Assembly: GCA_031399165.1 (NCBI GenBank)
Contig: JANNOO010000062.1
Location: 16,114 to 80,113, forward strand
Length of the DNA stretch: 64,000 bases
Source: JAKFWI01 sp031399165
Lineage (GTDB): Bacteria; Pseudomonadota; Alphaproteobacteria; Caulobacterales; Aquidulcibacteraceae
Direction: 5' to 3'
The notes under the pieces were generated by a model that searched no databases, had not been told where the DNA came from, and was given only the letters and a program-made list of their open reading frames with translations. This document shows positions 17,020-27,625 of the stretch, piece after piece; position 1 is the stretch's first letter, and each line of letters starts with the position of its first letter. Both the position numbers and the translations under genes were made by a program.

Positions 17020-17502
17020 TTATGTTTTAGCGTTGGCGCCGATCAGGCCTTCAAGGCGGGCATAGCTATCCTCCATGCCGTGTTCCATGCCCGTGGCCAG
17101 CATCGCCGCGCGGGTTGCGGAATCGGGCAGCGTCATGCGCATCGTCATCAATGTGCCGGCGCCATCTGCCTCGAAGCGTGTCTCGACGTGATTGTCCGGC
17201 GTCGGGTCGGGCAGGTGCATGCGCTCGACGTGAACGAGCTTCTCGTTGGGAACGAGTTCCTTGTATTCGCCGGTGAGATAGAAGCCCGCTCCTTTGCCGT
17301 CGCTCCATTCGTAGCGGATGGCGCCGCCAGGCTTTGCTTCGTTGATGCAGACCGGCATAGTCCAGCCCGGCGGGCCGAGCAGCCATTTCTGCACCAGCGC
17401 CGGATCGGTATGTGCGCGGTACACAGCTTCGGGCGGCGCTGCGAAGTGGCGCGTTACGATGACATGATTGTCGCCTTGAATGATCAGGGTGAACTTGCTC
17501 AT
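17020..17502 (-). CDS. SRPBCC (AHSA1-type) domain protein
   Basis: A 160-residue START-like/AHSA1 protein: VTRHFAAPPEAVYRAHTDPALVQKWLLGP, then YEWSDGKGAGFYLTGEY and the C-terminal GMEDSYARLEGLI helix. These bind hydrophobic ligands and are typically encoded directly behind an ArsR-type repressor. I place the start at the ATG at 17502, which overlaps the stop of the ArsR gene (ATGA). Translational coupling to that regulator is very likely. Confidence 0.88.
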   Translation of the reverse strand: MSKFTLIIQGDNHVIVTRHFAAPPEAVYRAHTDPALVQKWLLGPPGWTMPVCINEAKPGGAIRYEWSDGKGAGFYLTGEYKELVPNEKLVHVERMHLPDPTPDNHVETRFEADGAGTLMTMRMTLPDSATRAAMLATGMEHGMEDSYARLEGLIGANAKT

Positions 17503-17837
17503 TTCCCGGTTCCTTTCGTTTCGCTTTTCATGTCCGCAAGCACCGCATCGAGGCGCAGGTAATTCTGATCGAGCGCTTGGCGCAGCATGCTCAGCCATTC
17601 CCAGATTTCGTCCGTCGCCTGCGGCGCGAGGCGGCAGGGGCGGCGCGTTCCGTCGACGCGGCGCGTGATCAGGCCGGCGCCCTCCAATACTTTGAGGTGC
17701 TTGGAGATCGCCGGCTGGCTCATGGCGAACGGTTCGGCGATCTCCATCACCGTGGCCTCGCCTTGGGCCAACCGGGCAATGATGGCGCGGCGAGTCGGAT
17801 CGGCCAGGGCAGCGAACGTCGCGTCTATCATATCCAT
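17499..17837 (-). CDS. ArsR/SmtB-family winged-helix transcriptional regulator
   Basis: A 112-residue ArsR-type regulator: MDMIDATFAALADPTRRAIIARLAQGEATVMEIAEPF, then a recognition helix MSQPAISKHLKVLEGAGLI and the beta-wing TRRVDGTRRPCRL. It lacks the paired cysteines of metal-sensing ArsR proteins. It belongs to the subfamily coupled to SRPBCC/AHSA1 genes and probably represses its own operon. The AHSA1 gene overlaps its 3' end by 4 bp. Confidence 0.9.
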   Translation of the reverse strand: MDMIDATFAALADPTRRAIIARLAQGEATVMEIAEPFAMSQPAISKHLKVLEGAGLITRRVDGTRRPCRLAPQATDEIWEWLSMLRQALDQNYLRLDAVLADMKSETKGTGK

Positions 17838-17878
17838 ATAGTTATATAACTAATATGGAATGTAAAGGTCTTTGTTCG

Positions 17879-18289
17879 TTAGGTCAGGCAGGGCTTGTCC
17901 GAGGGCAGCTGCCCGGTCTGATCAGGACTCGCGCCGCCCGCGCTGCTGACGCGCATTCTGCCGCCGCCAAGATATTGGATCGTGCAGGCGTCCCATTTCC
18001 GGCAAAGGGTCTGGACGCCCTTAAGCGCAGTGTTGTCATAGACGAAGCGCTGCGGCCCGGCGACGATTTCCATACAGCTCATGTCCCGGAAATGGTGGCT
18101 GGGCGGAACATGAATGGTCTGGCTTGGCCCGGCCTTCATCGTCGGCGACCAGCGGTCATAATCCTTGTGCCAATAGCGCACCACCAGCGCTTGCGCGCTC
18201 TCGTTCTCGATTTTGCTGAGCTGGTCGCAGCCGCACAGCGCGAAAACCGCGCCGGCGAGGAAAATCAATCTGGCGCGGCGCTTGGTCAT
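17879..18289 (-). CDS. small predicted lipoprotein of unknown function
   Basis: A precursor of 136 residues. The N-terminus MTKRRARLIFLAGAVFALCGC has a basic n-region, a hydrophobic core and a lipobox (L-C-G-C), so it is predicted to be a lipoprotein. The mature part begins DQLSKIENESAQAL and has several cysteines (SCMEIV, LCRKWDACTI). Start is the ATG at 18289, where a signal peptide begins; upstream open codons lack one. It is divergent from prmC. No family recognised. Confidence 0.7.
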   Translation of the reverse strand: MTKRRARLIFLAGAVFALCGCDQLSKIENESAQALVVRYWHKDYDRWSPTMKAGPSQTIHVPPSHHFRDMSCMEIVAGPQRFVYDNTALKGVQTLCRKWDACTIQYLGGGRMRVSSAGGASPDQTGQLPSDKPCLT

Positions 18290-18353
18290 CGGGTCTATCG
18301 CAGTCTGGGTGCTTTTTTCTTGATGCGTCGAATTTTTCGTCTTTGCCAGAGGA

Positions 18354-19202
18354 ATGATGACCGCAACGCTTCTCTCCGCGTGGAAATCAGCGCGTGAGCG
18401 GCTGGCGGCGGCGGGCGTGGATAGTCCCGCGCTGGACGCGCGCATGCTGATCGAGGCGGCCACAGGCGCGACCCGGCTGGATATCCTCACGGACCCGTAT
18501 CGCGCACTCGATGACGCAGCGATGGCGCGCGCCGAGGCGCTGATCGTGCGGCGAGAGGCGCGCGAGCCGGTTTCGCATATCGTCGGCTATCGCGATTTTC
18601 GCGTGCATCGCTTCGCGGTGACGAAGGATGTGCTGACGCCGCGGCCGGAAACCGAAACGTTGGTCGAGGTGGCGCTCGAGCGCGTAGCGCTGAACATCCC
18701 GAATCGCGTGATCGATTTCGGAATCGGCTCAGGTGCGATCCTGCTCTCGATCCTATCGCAGCGGCCTTCGGCTGAAGGCGTCGGTGTTGACGTAAGTCCG
18801 GCGGCGTTGGCGGTGGCGAAGCAGAACGCCGCGGCGCTGCAGATTGAGCGGGTGACGCTCGTGCAATCGGATTGGGACAGGGAAATCGAGGGCGCGTTCG
18901 ATCTACTGGTGTCCAATCCGCCCTACATCCGCACGGGCGCGCTGGCGCTGCTTGATCCGGAAGTCGGCCGGTACGAGCCCCATCTGGCGCTTGATGGCGG
19001 GCCGGACGGGCTGGATGGCTATCGCGCGGTTCTGTGCGCGGCGAAGCGGCTGTTGAAGCCCGGAGGGTCTTTTGTCCTGGAGTTGGGCGAGGGGCAGGCC
19101 GAGGCGGTGTGGGCGCTGGCGGATGAAATGCGCTTAACGCCCGAGGATGTCCGGGACGATCTGGCTGGTATTGCTAGGGTATTGAGCGGCCGTTCTTTAT
19201 GA
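18354..19202 (+). CDS. prmC: peptide chain release factor N5-glutamine methyltransferase
   Basis: A PrmC/HemK of 282 residues, methylating the GGQ glutamine of release factors. It shows the N-terminal substrate helix bundle, EPVSHIVGYRDFRVHRFAV, LTPRPETETLVE, VIDFGIGSGAILLSIL (motif I) and the catalytic NPPY at 188-191. Two adjacent ATGs (18354, 18357) follow an AGAGG Shine-Dalgarno. It is separated from prfA by the methyltransferase/AHSA1/ArsR insertion and followed by DUF4167 and clpB. Confidence 0.95.
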   Translation: MMTATLLSAWKSARERLAAAGVDSPALDARMLIEAATGATRLDILTDPYRALDDAAMARAEALIVRREAREPVSHIVGYRDFRVHRFAVTKDVLTPRPETETLVEVALERVALNIPNRVIDFGIGSGAILLSILSQRPSAEGVGVDVSPAALAVAKQNAAALQIERVTLVQSDWDREIEGAFDLLVSNPPYIRTGALALLDPEVGRYEPHLALDGGPDGLDGYRAVLCAAKRLLKPGGSFVLELGEGQAEAVWALADEMRLTPEDVRDDLAGIARVLSGRSL

Positions 19203-19488
19203 CTTTGCGCTGATATCTTCATGAAAAAACCCTTGGAAAGAAGGGCGGCGCAGGCTAGCTATGCTTGAAGGACTTCCAGGCGCAGGACGCGGGGATTAGG
19301 CGTTCCAGCCATAAGTCCGATGGGTAGGCGGCTCCAAAAATTGGCAGGAGCTGCCGGCGCGCAATGGGCGCGCATTCGCCGAAACAGCGGAACCAACCCA
19401 GCGCAAGGCCCTCGTCGATACACCTGGCAACCCTGTTGGGCGGCAAGAACGACGCGAACAAGTAACCTAAGGACGAACGGAAATTCTT
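19203..19488. other. 286-bp gap without a gene (leader of the DUF4167 gene)
   Basis: No convincing reading frame is found. The only long open frame here is the N-terminally extended antisense of the DUF4167 gene. The stretch holds a small stem (CCTT-N6-AAGG near 19231) and an AAGGA at about 19468-19472 before the ATG at 19489. A long 5' leader for the RNA-binding DUF4167 protein is possible, but I see no recognised riboswitch. Confidence 0.4.
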
Positions 19489-20340
19489 ATGAAGCGTCAG
19501 CGCGGCCGAGGCCGCAAACCGGGCGGCGGCGGCAGTTATAGCGGCGGCGGCGGCGGACAAGGCAACCATCCCAATCGCACGCTTGAGAGCAATGGACCGG
19601 ATGTGAAAGTCCGTGGTTCGGCCTCGCACATTTACGAAAAATACGTGCAGCTGTCGCGGGACGCCTCATCAGCTGGTGACCGGGTGCTGTCAGAAAGCTA
19701 CGCGCAATTCGCCGAGCACTATTATCGCATGCTCCGGGCGATGCAGCCGCAGACGCCGGTCTATGAACCCCAGCGGGTCGGCCAGGATCTCGATTTCGAT
19801 CAGGAAGACGGCGACGAGGGCGAAGAGGGCGAAGGCGCCGAGGGCGGCGAAGGCCAAGGCCACAACCAGGGCGACGGCCAACAGGGCTACCAGCAGCGCG
19901 AACAGCGGCAGCCCTATCAGGGTGATCGCCAAAATGACCGTCAGGGCGAGCGTAATGGCGGCCAGTATCGCGATCGCGGCTACAACAATCGCGACCGCGG
20001 CCCGCGCCCCGAACAGCGGAGCGATCAACGCCAGGACGTCCGTCCCGACCAACGCCCCGAACAACGCCCCGAACAACGCTACGAGCGGAGCGAACCGCGC
20101 CCGGAACAGCGTGTCGAAGCCAGCGAAGGCCAGCCTTATGAGGGTGAGCCGCGCCAGCAGGCGGCCGAAGCGCCCGTCGAGGAGGGCGACGAAATACGCA
20201 CGCCGCGCCGTGGGCGTGGCCGCGGCCGCGCCCGCTATCGCGCGCCAGACGATCGCGGCCCTGGCGCAGACGGCCAGGGCGAGGCGGGCCCCGTCGAAGG
20301 GTTCGGCGACGCGGTCCCGGCCTTCGTCGGCAACGACTAG
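19489..20340 (+). CDS. DUF4167 domain protein (probable RNA-binding)
   Basis: A protein of 283 residues. The N-terminal 85 residues are the DUF4167 domain: basic Gly-rich start MKRQRGRGRKPGGGGSY, then GSASHIYEKYVQLSRDA and SYAQFAEHYYRMLRAM. The rest is low-complexity, with Asn/Gln/Arg/Gly runs and repeated RPEQR units (about 175-215), ending in an RGRGR-type patch. Disorder and basic Arg/Gly content suggest RNA binding, but the family is uncharacterised. Position between prmC and clpB is conserved in Alphaproteobacteria. Confidence 0.88.
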   Translation: MKRQRGRGRKPGGGGSYSGGGGGQGNHPNRTLESNGPDVKVRGSASHIYEKYVQLSRDASSAGDRVLSESYAQFAEHYYRMLRAMQPQTPVYEPQRVGQDLDFDQEDGDEGEEGEGAEGGEGQGHNQGDGQQGYQQREQRQPYQGDRQNDRQGERNGGQYRDRGYNNRDRGPRPEQRSDQRQDVRPDQRPEQRPEQRYERSEPRPEQRVEASEGQPYEGEPRQQAAEAPVEEGDEIRTPRRGRGRGRARYRAPDDRGPGADGQGEAGPVEGFGDAVPAFVGND

Positions 20341-20365
20341 CAAGGCTGATTTCGTTGATCACGCG

Positions 20366-20385
20366 CAAGGCCCGATCGGGCCTTG
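20366..20385 (+). terminator. 20-bp perfect palindrome after the DUF4167 gene
   Basis: A perfect inverted repeat centred on CCCGATCGGG with flanking CAAGG/CCTTG arms lies 26 bp after the DUF4167 stop and about 100 bp before clpB. It can form a strong 8-10 bp GC-rich hairpin. It is not followed by a long T run, so it is a probable but not textbook intrinsic terminator. Confidence 0.5.
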
Positions 20386-20483
20386 TCGGATCATTTGGCC
20401 ACTCCTACCTCAGCAGCGACAGCGTAGCCCGTCGCCTCTTAAGGGGCGGGACCGCGCTGGCGTTCGCATAGGGAGATGCCGGA

Positions 20484-23081
<2,598 letters not shown>

Positions 23082-23131
23082 GGGCGCCGTTATGAAGATT
23101 CGTCAATAGGCTATGGATTGCTCTTTTCAAC

Positions 23132-23149
23132 TGTCATAAGATAATGACA
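23132..23149. promoter_or_regulatory. inverted repeat just before the dioxygenase-like gene
   Basis: TGTCAT-N6-ATGACA, a perfect 6-bp dyad, lies 13 bp upstream of the ATG at 23163 and just before the AAAGGGAGAAG ribosome-binding site. It could be a small operator or a stem near the ribosome-binding site; its regulator, if any, is not identifiable from the sequence. Confidence 0.35.
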
Positions 23150-23162
23150 AAGGGAGAAGTTC

Positions 23163-24044
23163 ATGGCCGGAAAGCTCATTACTCGCCGGGATTCGCTCAA
23201 GCTGGCCGGCGTGACAGGTTTGGCCGGGCTTGTGCCTCTGCACGCAACACCAAGCGCAGCGCAAATGGCCGGCGCCTGCGAATTGGCGCCCGAGCTGGTG
23301 GTCGGGCCATATTATATCTCGGGCAGGAGTATCCGGGAAAATATCGCCGAAGATAAAATGGGCGTGCCGCTAAGTCTGCGTATTACAGTCATGGATTCAC
23401 GCCGCTGCGCTCCCATACGCGGCGCGGCGGTCGATATCTGGCATTGCGATGCGCGTGGTTATTATTCCGGCTACCTTGCAACCGATCCTGATATCAATAC
23501 AGGGCCCGGCGCCGGCCCTCCGCCAGGCGCCGGCCCTCCGCCGGGCTTCACGCCAGGCGCCGCGCCGCCGCCGGGCTTTACGATGGCTTGGCCGGCGCCG
23601 ACGGACACGACAACCTTTCTGCGCGGCGTTCAATTCAGCGATGCGCGCGGGTTGACGAAGTTCACCAGCATTTATCCCGGATGGTATTTTGGCCGCCCGA
23701 CGCATGTGCATGTGCGGGTTCATATCGAAAGCAAGATAGAGAGTGACCGTATCGTCGGCGGCCGCATCTCCCACACCGGACAATTGAGTTTTCCGGATGA
23801 TTATAGCGATCGGGTAGCGGTGACGTCCCAGTACACCAATCGTAAGATCGCTCGCATCCGCAATAATGAGGATTGGGTGTTCGACGAACACACCGTCGCC
23901 TCGTGCATGCTCAAAGTACGTCAGGCCAAACGTGACCTGCCGTCCGGGCTGATCGCCGAAGCCATTGTGGTGGTGAACCCGGAAGCGACACCGGGGCCGG
24001 CATTCCCGACGCGGCGCGCTCCTGGAATGCCTGCTCCTGGCTGA
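23163..24044 (+). CDS. Tat-exported intradiol ring-cleavage dioxygenase-like protein
   Basis: A protein of 293 residues. A twin-arginine signal (R8-R9 in TRRDSLKLAG, then a hydrophobic core and ATPSAAQ) exports it folded. The body matches the protocatechuate 3,4-dioxygenase/intradiol family, with the Fe(III) ligand set: Tyr in VVGPYYISG, Tyr in WHCDARGYYSGY-type segment, and the paired His in IYPGWYFGRPTHVHVRV. A Pro/Gly repeat insert (about residues 114-139) interrupts the domain. Exported intradiol-like proteins are common; their substrate is unknown. Convergent with cheR, 4 bp apart. Confidence 0.8.
   Translation: MAGKLITRRDSLKLAGVTGLAGLVPLHATPSAAQMAGACELAPELVVGPYYISGRSIRENIAEDKMGVPLSLRITVMDSRRCAPIRGAAVDIWHCDARGYYSGYLATDPDINTGPGAGPPPGAGPPPGFTPGAAPPPGFTMAWPAPTDTTTFLRGVQFSDARGLTKFTSIYPGWYFGRPTHVHVRVHIESKIESDRIVGGRISHTGQLSFPDDYSDRVAVTSQYTNRKIARIRNNEDWVFDEHTVASCMLKVRQAKRDLPSGLIAEAIVVVNPEATPGPAFPTRRAPGMPAPG
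23505..23580 (+). repeat. in-frame Pro/Gly-rich degenerate tandem repeat
   Basis: Inside the dioxygenase-like gene, units encoding variants of GAGPPPG, GAGPPPGFTP and GAAPPPGFT are repeated three times, at nucleotide level as GGCGCCGGCCCTCCGCC-like blocks. The repeat inserts a flexible linker between the first iron-ligand region and the C-terminal His-containing half, a likely slippage hotspot. Confidence 0.75.
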
Positions 24045-24048
24045 GCGG

Positions 24049-24885
24049 CTATGCCGCGCGTCTTGCCGCTGTTGCGCGCGTGAATATTCCTGGCCGTGCG
24101 CCGGCTTGCATGAAAGGCGTCATCGCGCCGGCGGGGTTCTCGGCTTCGCCGAGCACCAGGTAGCCGTCGCTACTCATTACGCCGCCGATGCGGTCAAGCG
24201 TGGCGCCGCGGGTGTCGTCATCGAAATTGTCCAGCACGTTGCGGCAGAACACGATGTCGAACTGGCCGAGCGGGGCGGGATCGCTGAGCAGATTGTGCGC
24301 TTTCAGGTTCACGCGCGCGCGCACGCGGTCGCTGATGCGCCATTGATCGCCGAATTTTTCGAAATGGCGGACAAGGTAGTTGATCGGCAAGCCGCGCTGG
24401 ACCTCGAATTGCGAGTAGAGGCCAGCGCGCGCTTTTTCGAGGATGCGCGGGGAGATGTCAGTGGCGATGATCTCGCAATCCAGCAGCCGGCCTTCGTTTT
24501 TCATCTCTTCCAGGAGCATGGCCAGCGAATAAGGCTCCTGGCCGGAAGCACAGCCTGCGCACCAGATGCGGATGCGCGCGCCAGGCCGGCGGGCGGCGAG
24601 GTCGGCGGTGATGACGCTGCGGAAGAAATCGAAGTGCTCGCGATCGCGAAAGAATTGCGTGTCGTTGCTGATCAGCGTGTCGGCGATGGCGGTGATCAGG
24701 CGCTCATCGCGGCGGGCGCGGGCGGTGGTGATCAGTTCCTGCACCGAAAGAAAGCCCTCGCGGCGCGCGATCGCGCCAGCGCGGGTTTCAATCAGATGCG
24801 CCCGCTCTGGCGGCAGCACGATCCCGCTGCGCGCCTGCAATTCGCGGGCGACATAGATGAAATCGGCATGCGTCAGCACGCTCAT
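24049..24885 (-). CDS. cheR: CheR-type protein-glutamate methyltransferase
   Basis: A CheR of 278 residues: an N-terminal helical domain (DFIYVARELQARSGIVLPPERAHLIETR) and a SAM domain with IRIWCAGCASGQEPYSLAMLL, EIIATDISPRILEKARAG and FDIVFCRNVLDNF. It methylates chemoreceptor glutamates. Its start overlaps the upstream CheY-like gene by one base, so it is translated with the CheA-like/CheY cluster. No CheB, CheW or MCP gene lies nearby. Confidence 0.9.
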   Translation of the reverse strand: MSVLTHADFIYVARELQARSGIVLPPERAHLIETRAGAIARREGFLSVQELITTARARRDERLITAIADTLISNDTQFFRDREHFDFFRSVITADLAARRPGARIRIWCAGCASGQEPYSLAMLLEEMKNEGRLLDCEIIATDISPRILEKARAGLYSQFEVQRGLPINYLVRHFEKFGDQWRISDRVRARVNLKAHNLLSDPAPLGQFDIVFCRNVLDNFDDDTRGATLDRIGGVMSSDGYLVLGEAENPAGAMTPFMQAGARPGIFTRATAARRAA

Positions 24886-25250
24886 CAGATCAGGCCCGCC
24901 TCAGCGAATTTGGACTGCAAGATCTGCCCGTCGAACGGCTTCATGATGTATTCATCGGCGCCGGCGCGGGTCGCTTCGGAGATGTGATCGATGTCATTTT
25001 CGGTGGTGCAGAACACCACCACTGGCTTTTCTCCACCCGGCTCGCGGCGCAGCTGACGGACGAATTCGATGCCGCTCATCACCGGCATGTTCCAGTCGAG
25101 CAACACGGCGTCCGGCATCTGCTTGCGGCAGGCGGTGAGCGCTTCAAGGCCGTCGCCGGCTTCGGATGTGGCGAAAGCAAGGTCTTCAAGGATGCGTTTG
25201 GCGACCTTGCGGATCACGCGGCTGTCGTCGACGACGAGGCACGATTTCAT
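24885..25250 (-). CDS. single-domain response regulator (CheY-like)
   Basis: A lone receiver domain of 121 residues with the acidic pair D8-D9, phospho-acceptor D52 (VLLDWNMP), Thr/Ser switch (CTTEND) and the KPF lysine motif. No output domain. It starts in an ATGA overlap with the CheA-like gene and ends in a one-base overlap with cheR, showing a tightly coupled operon. Its phosphodonor is probably the CheA-like Hpt/kinase or ChpT next door. Confidence 0.92.
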   Translation of the reverse strand: MKSCLVVDDSRVIRKVAKRILEDLAFATSEAGDGLEALTACRKQMPDAVLLDWNMPVMSGIEFVRQLRREPGGEKPVVVFCTTENDIDHISEATRAGADEYIMKPFDGQILQSKFAEAGLI

Positions 25251-26476
25251 GCCGTCTGCTCCTTGCGCTCTTCGGCAATCGCTGGTGTTGCGACTTCGCC
25301 TTCAGCGATCTCATAGCCCGCGGCGCCAAGCAGAGGCCGGAGATGCTCGTGGATGCGGTGCGCCGGATCAATCGTGATAACCGGCGCGGCGCCGGTTTGC
25401 GGCAGGCGCATGCGGAATAGGAGGCCCGCGCCGTGACGCGATTCCAGTTCCAGCCGCCCGCCGAGCTTTTCAACGCCGGCTTTCACCGCATCAAGGCCAA
25501 TGCCGCAGCCGGAGAGGGTGGTGACGTGGCGCGCGGTGGTGAAGCCCGGCGCGAACATAAGGCCAAGCGTTTTCACATCGCTGAGGCGCACAGCTTGCGC
25601 CGCGCCAATCATGCCGTTTTCCACGCCGCGCTTGCGGATAGCGGCCAGATCTAGGCCTGCGCCGTCATCGGAAATGTCGATGCACAGCGCATCGCCATCG
25701 CGCCGCGCGGCGATGCGGATCGCACCGGCTTCGGGTTTGCCGCGCCGCGCGCGTTCGGCTGGCGCCTCGATACCGTGCGCCACGGCGTTGCGCACGAGAT
25801 GAATTAGGATCGCGCGCACTTCCAGCGCCAGCGCAGCGTCAAGCGTGATTGCGCCGCCCTCCAATTGCAAATCGACATGCTTGCCGATCATGCCCGCTGC
25901 CTGATGCGCCATGCGCGGCAGCGAGCGGCAGATGTTCTCCAGCGGAACGCGGCGCACCGTTTGCGCGTCGTGTTCCGCGGCGAGCGAGGTGTGGACGATC
26001 GCATCTGTCAGTGCGCCTTCGGCGGCGGCGACAGGGGCGAGGCTGGTCAGCGTGTCCCGTGCGGCGGCGGCCTCGGCGCTCAAATCGTTCCAGGAAAAGC
26101 GATAGCGAGAATGCGGGGCCTGCGCTTGGCTAGTTGATGCCGCGGCCAACGCTTCGCGTAGCGCTGCATCGTCACCTGCCGGTTCGGCGCCGGCTTCTGC
26201 CCCGGCGATGATGCCGCGCACGCGCTCCGTGCAGCGTTGAAAGGTGGCGTGTTCGCCGGAAGACATGCCGCCGCGCGCGTTGGCTGCGATCAGCATGATC
26301 TCGGCGGCCTCGATCAGGGCCAGCAGGCGAGGCGTATCCATAAAGCCCGCGGCGCCGCGGATGGTATGGACCTGGCGGATGGCGGCGCGGAGGCCTTCGG
26401 GCTGGCCCAAGGCTGCTTCGGCCAGATCGAGCCGTTCTCTAGTGTCTGTCAGAAATTCCGAAAACAGCTCGTCCAT
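25247..26476 (-). CDS. truncated CheA-like histidine kinase (Hpt + HATPase, no CheW domain)
   Basis: A protein of 409 residues. The N-terminal Hpt domain (about 1-105) has the phospho-acceptor H37 in QVHTIRGAAGF. A HATPase_c domain (about 215-355) shows N-box HLVRNAVAHGIEAP, G1 ISDDGAGLD, and G2 GCGIGLDAV, all CheA-like. After the ATPase only about 45 residues remain, so the P5/CheW-like receptor-coupling domain is missing and P2 is not evident. Start ATG at 26476 (MDELFSEFL). It lies between chpT and the CheY gene. Confidence 0.82.
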   Translation of the reverse strand: MDELFSEFLTDTRERLDLAEAALGQPEGLRAAIRQVHTIRGAAGFMDTPRLLALIEAAEIMLIAANARGGMSSGEHATFQRCTERVRGIIAGAEAGAEPAGDDAALREALAAASTSQAQAPHSRYRFSWNDLSAEAAAARDTLTSLAPVAAAEGALTDAIVHTSLAAEHDAQTVRRVPLENICRSLPRMAHQAAGMIGKHVDLQLEGGAITLDAALALEVRAILIHLVRNAVAHGIEAPAERARRGKPEAGAIRIAARRDGDALCIDISDDGAGLDLAAIRKRGVENGMIGAAQAVRLSDVKTLGLMFAPGFTTARHVTTLSGCGIGLDAVKAGVEKLGGRLELESRHGAGLLFRMRLPQTGAAPVITIDPAHRIHEHLRPLLGAAGYEIAEGEVATPAIAEERKEQTA

Positions 26477-26543
26477 CGCCCACGCCCTAAAAGGGCGCAA
26501 ACGGCCCTCGCGGAATGGTTGGCGGATTTGGTTAGCGGAGTGT

Positions 26544-27176
26544 TTAGGATTGCGGGTCAGGCCACGAAAAGCGCGCTTTCAGGGCAAATTCGATACGCTC
26601 AGGGCTTTCCTTCGCGACCAGTTCGACGCCGGCCTGGCGGGCCATCAAATTGGTCAGGAAGGGTTGGGGGTTCAACCCCTGATAGCCGTCTTCCGAGAAA
26701 TCCCCGGCAAGGCCGGCGGCCGTATCGGCTTTCAGCTTCATCCGCTCGCCTTGCGCGGTGATGCGCAGCTCGCCGTCCTCAATGAGAAGCGTGACCACAC
26801 CGCCCTTGGGTAGACAATCATTGGCGATCATCAGCACATTCAGGACGACGCGGATTGCCGCGCGGGGCAGTGGCATATCCGGCGCTTGCCAATCGAGCCT
26901 GGCCTTGAAGGTCGCAAACAGGCTTTGTGCGGCGGCGTGCCCGGCGGAAAGCGGCGCCTCGCCTTCGCTGCCCAAGGCGCCGCCGAGGGCGTGACGGTAG
27001 AAGTCGAGTTTGGCGTGGGCCTTGGTCACGCCGTTTTCCAGCAGCGACAAAGCTTCGGGATCGCTGGAAGGCTGCTGCTTAAGCAGTTCCAGACCGTGCA
27101 CCATCGCGGTCATTGGGCCCATGAAATCGTGGCACAGCTTCGAAGCCACGAGTTCGGCAAGGCGCGCCTGTTCCAT
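26544..27176 (-). CDS. chpT: histidine phosphotransferase ChpT
   Basis: A 210-residue ChpT. The dimerisation helix carries the phospho-acceptor H16 in ASKLCHDFMGPMTAMVHGLELL, the ChpT signature. The C-terminal domain is a degenerate HATPase (VLNVLMIANDCLPKGGVVTLLIED) that does not bind ATP. ChpT relays phosphate from CckA to the cell-cycle regulator CtrA and to CpdR. CtrA is encoded 9 kb away in this window. Start ATG at 27176 (MEQARLAELV). The CheA-like/CheY/CheR genes follow on the same strand after 67 bp. Confidence 0.9.
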   Translation of the reverse strand: MEQARLAELVASKLCHDFMGPMTAMVHGLELLKQQPSSDPEALSLLENGVTKAHAKLDFYRHALGGALGSEGEAPLSAGHAAAQSLFATFKARLDWQAPDMPLPRAAIRVVLNVLMIANDCLPKGGVVTLLIEDGELRITAQGERMKLKADTAAGLAGDFSEDGYQGLNPQPFLTNLMARQAGVELVAKESPERIEFALKARFSWPDPQS

Positions 27177-27242
27177 CCGGACTCTCCACCCCAGAACCGG
27201 CAATGGTACGGCGATTCGGGGCGGAGCGGGTGTGTATAAGTG

Positions 27243-27614
27243 CTATTTCGGGCAGCGCGCCGGTAGGTCAACAGCGCCATCGCGCTTCACCCAGGCGCCG
27301 GCCTCGGTTTTATAAAATTGGCCAGGCGCAACCTTGGTCGAAAGCAGCGTACAGGCGGTGGACTCGGCCACGTCCTGCACCGTCACGCCGCGCTTGCCGG
27401 CAAGGTCGGTGTAGAACGCCTTGCGCTGGATGTTCACCTGGTCAACGCGCGCTTTCACGTCGCCGCCGCCTGACACAAGGCCGAGATAGCCATCGGTCTG
27501 TTCACCGGCCTGACCGCTGGCGCGGAGCGAACCTGCCAGATCGTCCTGCGCGAGCGCGGGCGCTACAAACGCGGCGGCGAAAAGCAAAGCGGCGAATCCA
27601 GAGCGGGTCATCAT
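27243..27614 (-). CDS. ydbL: YdbL-family periplasmic protein (DUF1318)
   Basis: A precursor of 123 residues with a Sec signal peptide (MMTRSGFAALLFAAAFVAPALA) and a DUF1318 domain containing YLGLVSGGGDVKARVDQVNIQRKAFYTDLA. In E. coli, YdbL works with YnbE and the AsmA-like YdbH in phospholipid delivery to the outer membrane. The start at 27614 has a good AAGGTGAG Shine-Dalgarno; an ATG at 27626 overlapping the ynbE stop is an alternative. It is last in the ydbH-ynbE-ydbL order. Confidence 0.88.
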   Translation of the reverse strand: MMTRSGFAALLFAAAFVAPALAQDDLAGSLRASGQAGEQTDGYLGLVSGGGDVKARVDQVNIQRKAFYTDLAGKRGVTVQDVAESTACTLLSTKVAPGQFYKTEAGAWVKRDGAVDLPARCPK

Positions 27615-27625
27615 TCTCACCTTCA

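Noticed and set aside
19255..19629. minus-strand frame upstream of and into the DUF4167 gene with an Ala-rich hydrophobic run
   Set aside because: The apparent signal-like Ala stretch is the antisense of Gly/Ser codons of DUF4167; no Shine-Dalgarno.
20382..20420. CTTG and a C-rich block before clpB as a sigma-32 promoter
   Set aside because: The -35-like CTTG belongs to the palindrome arm and no convincing -10 element follows, although heat-shock control of clpB is expected.
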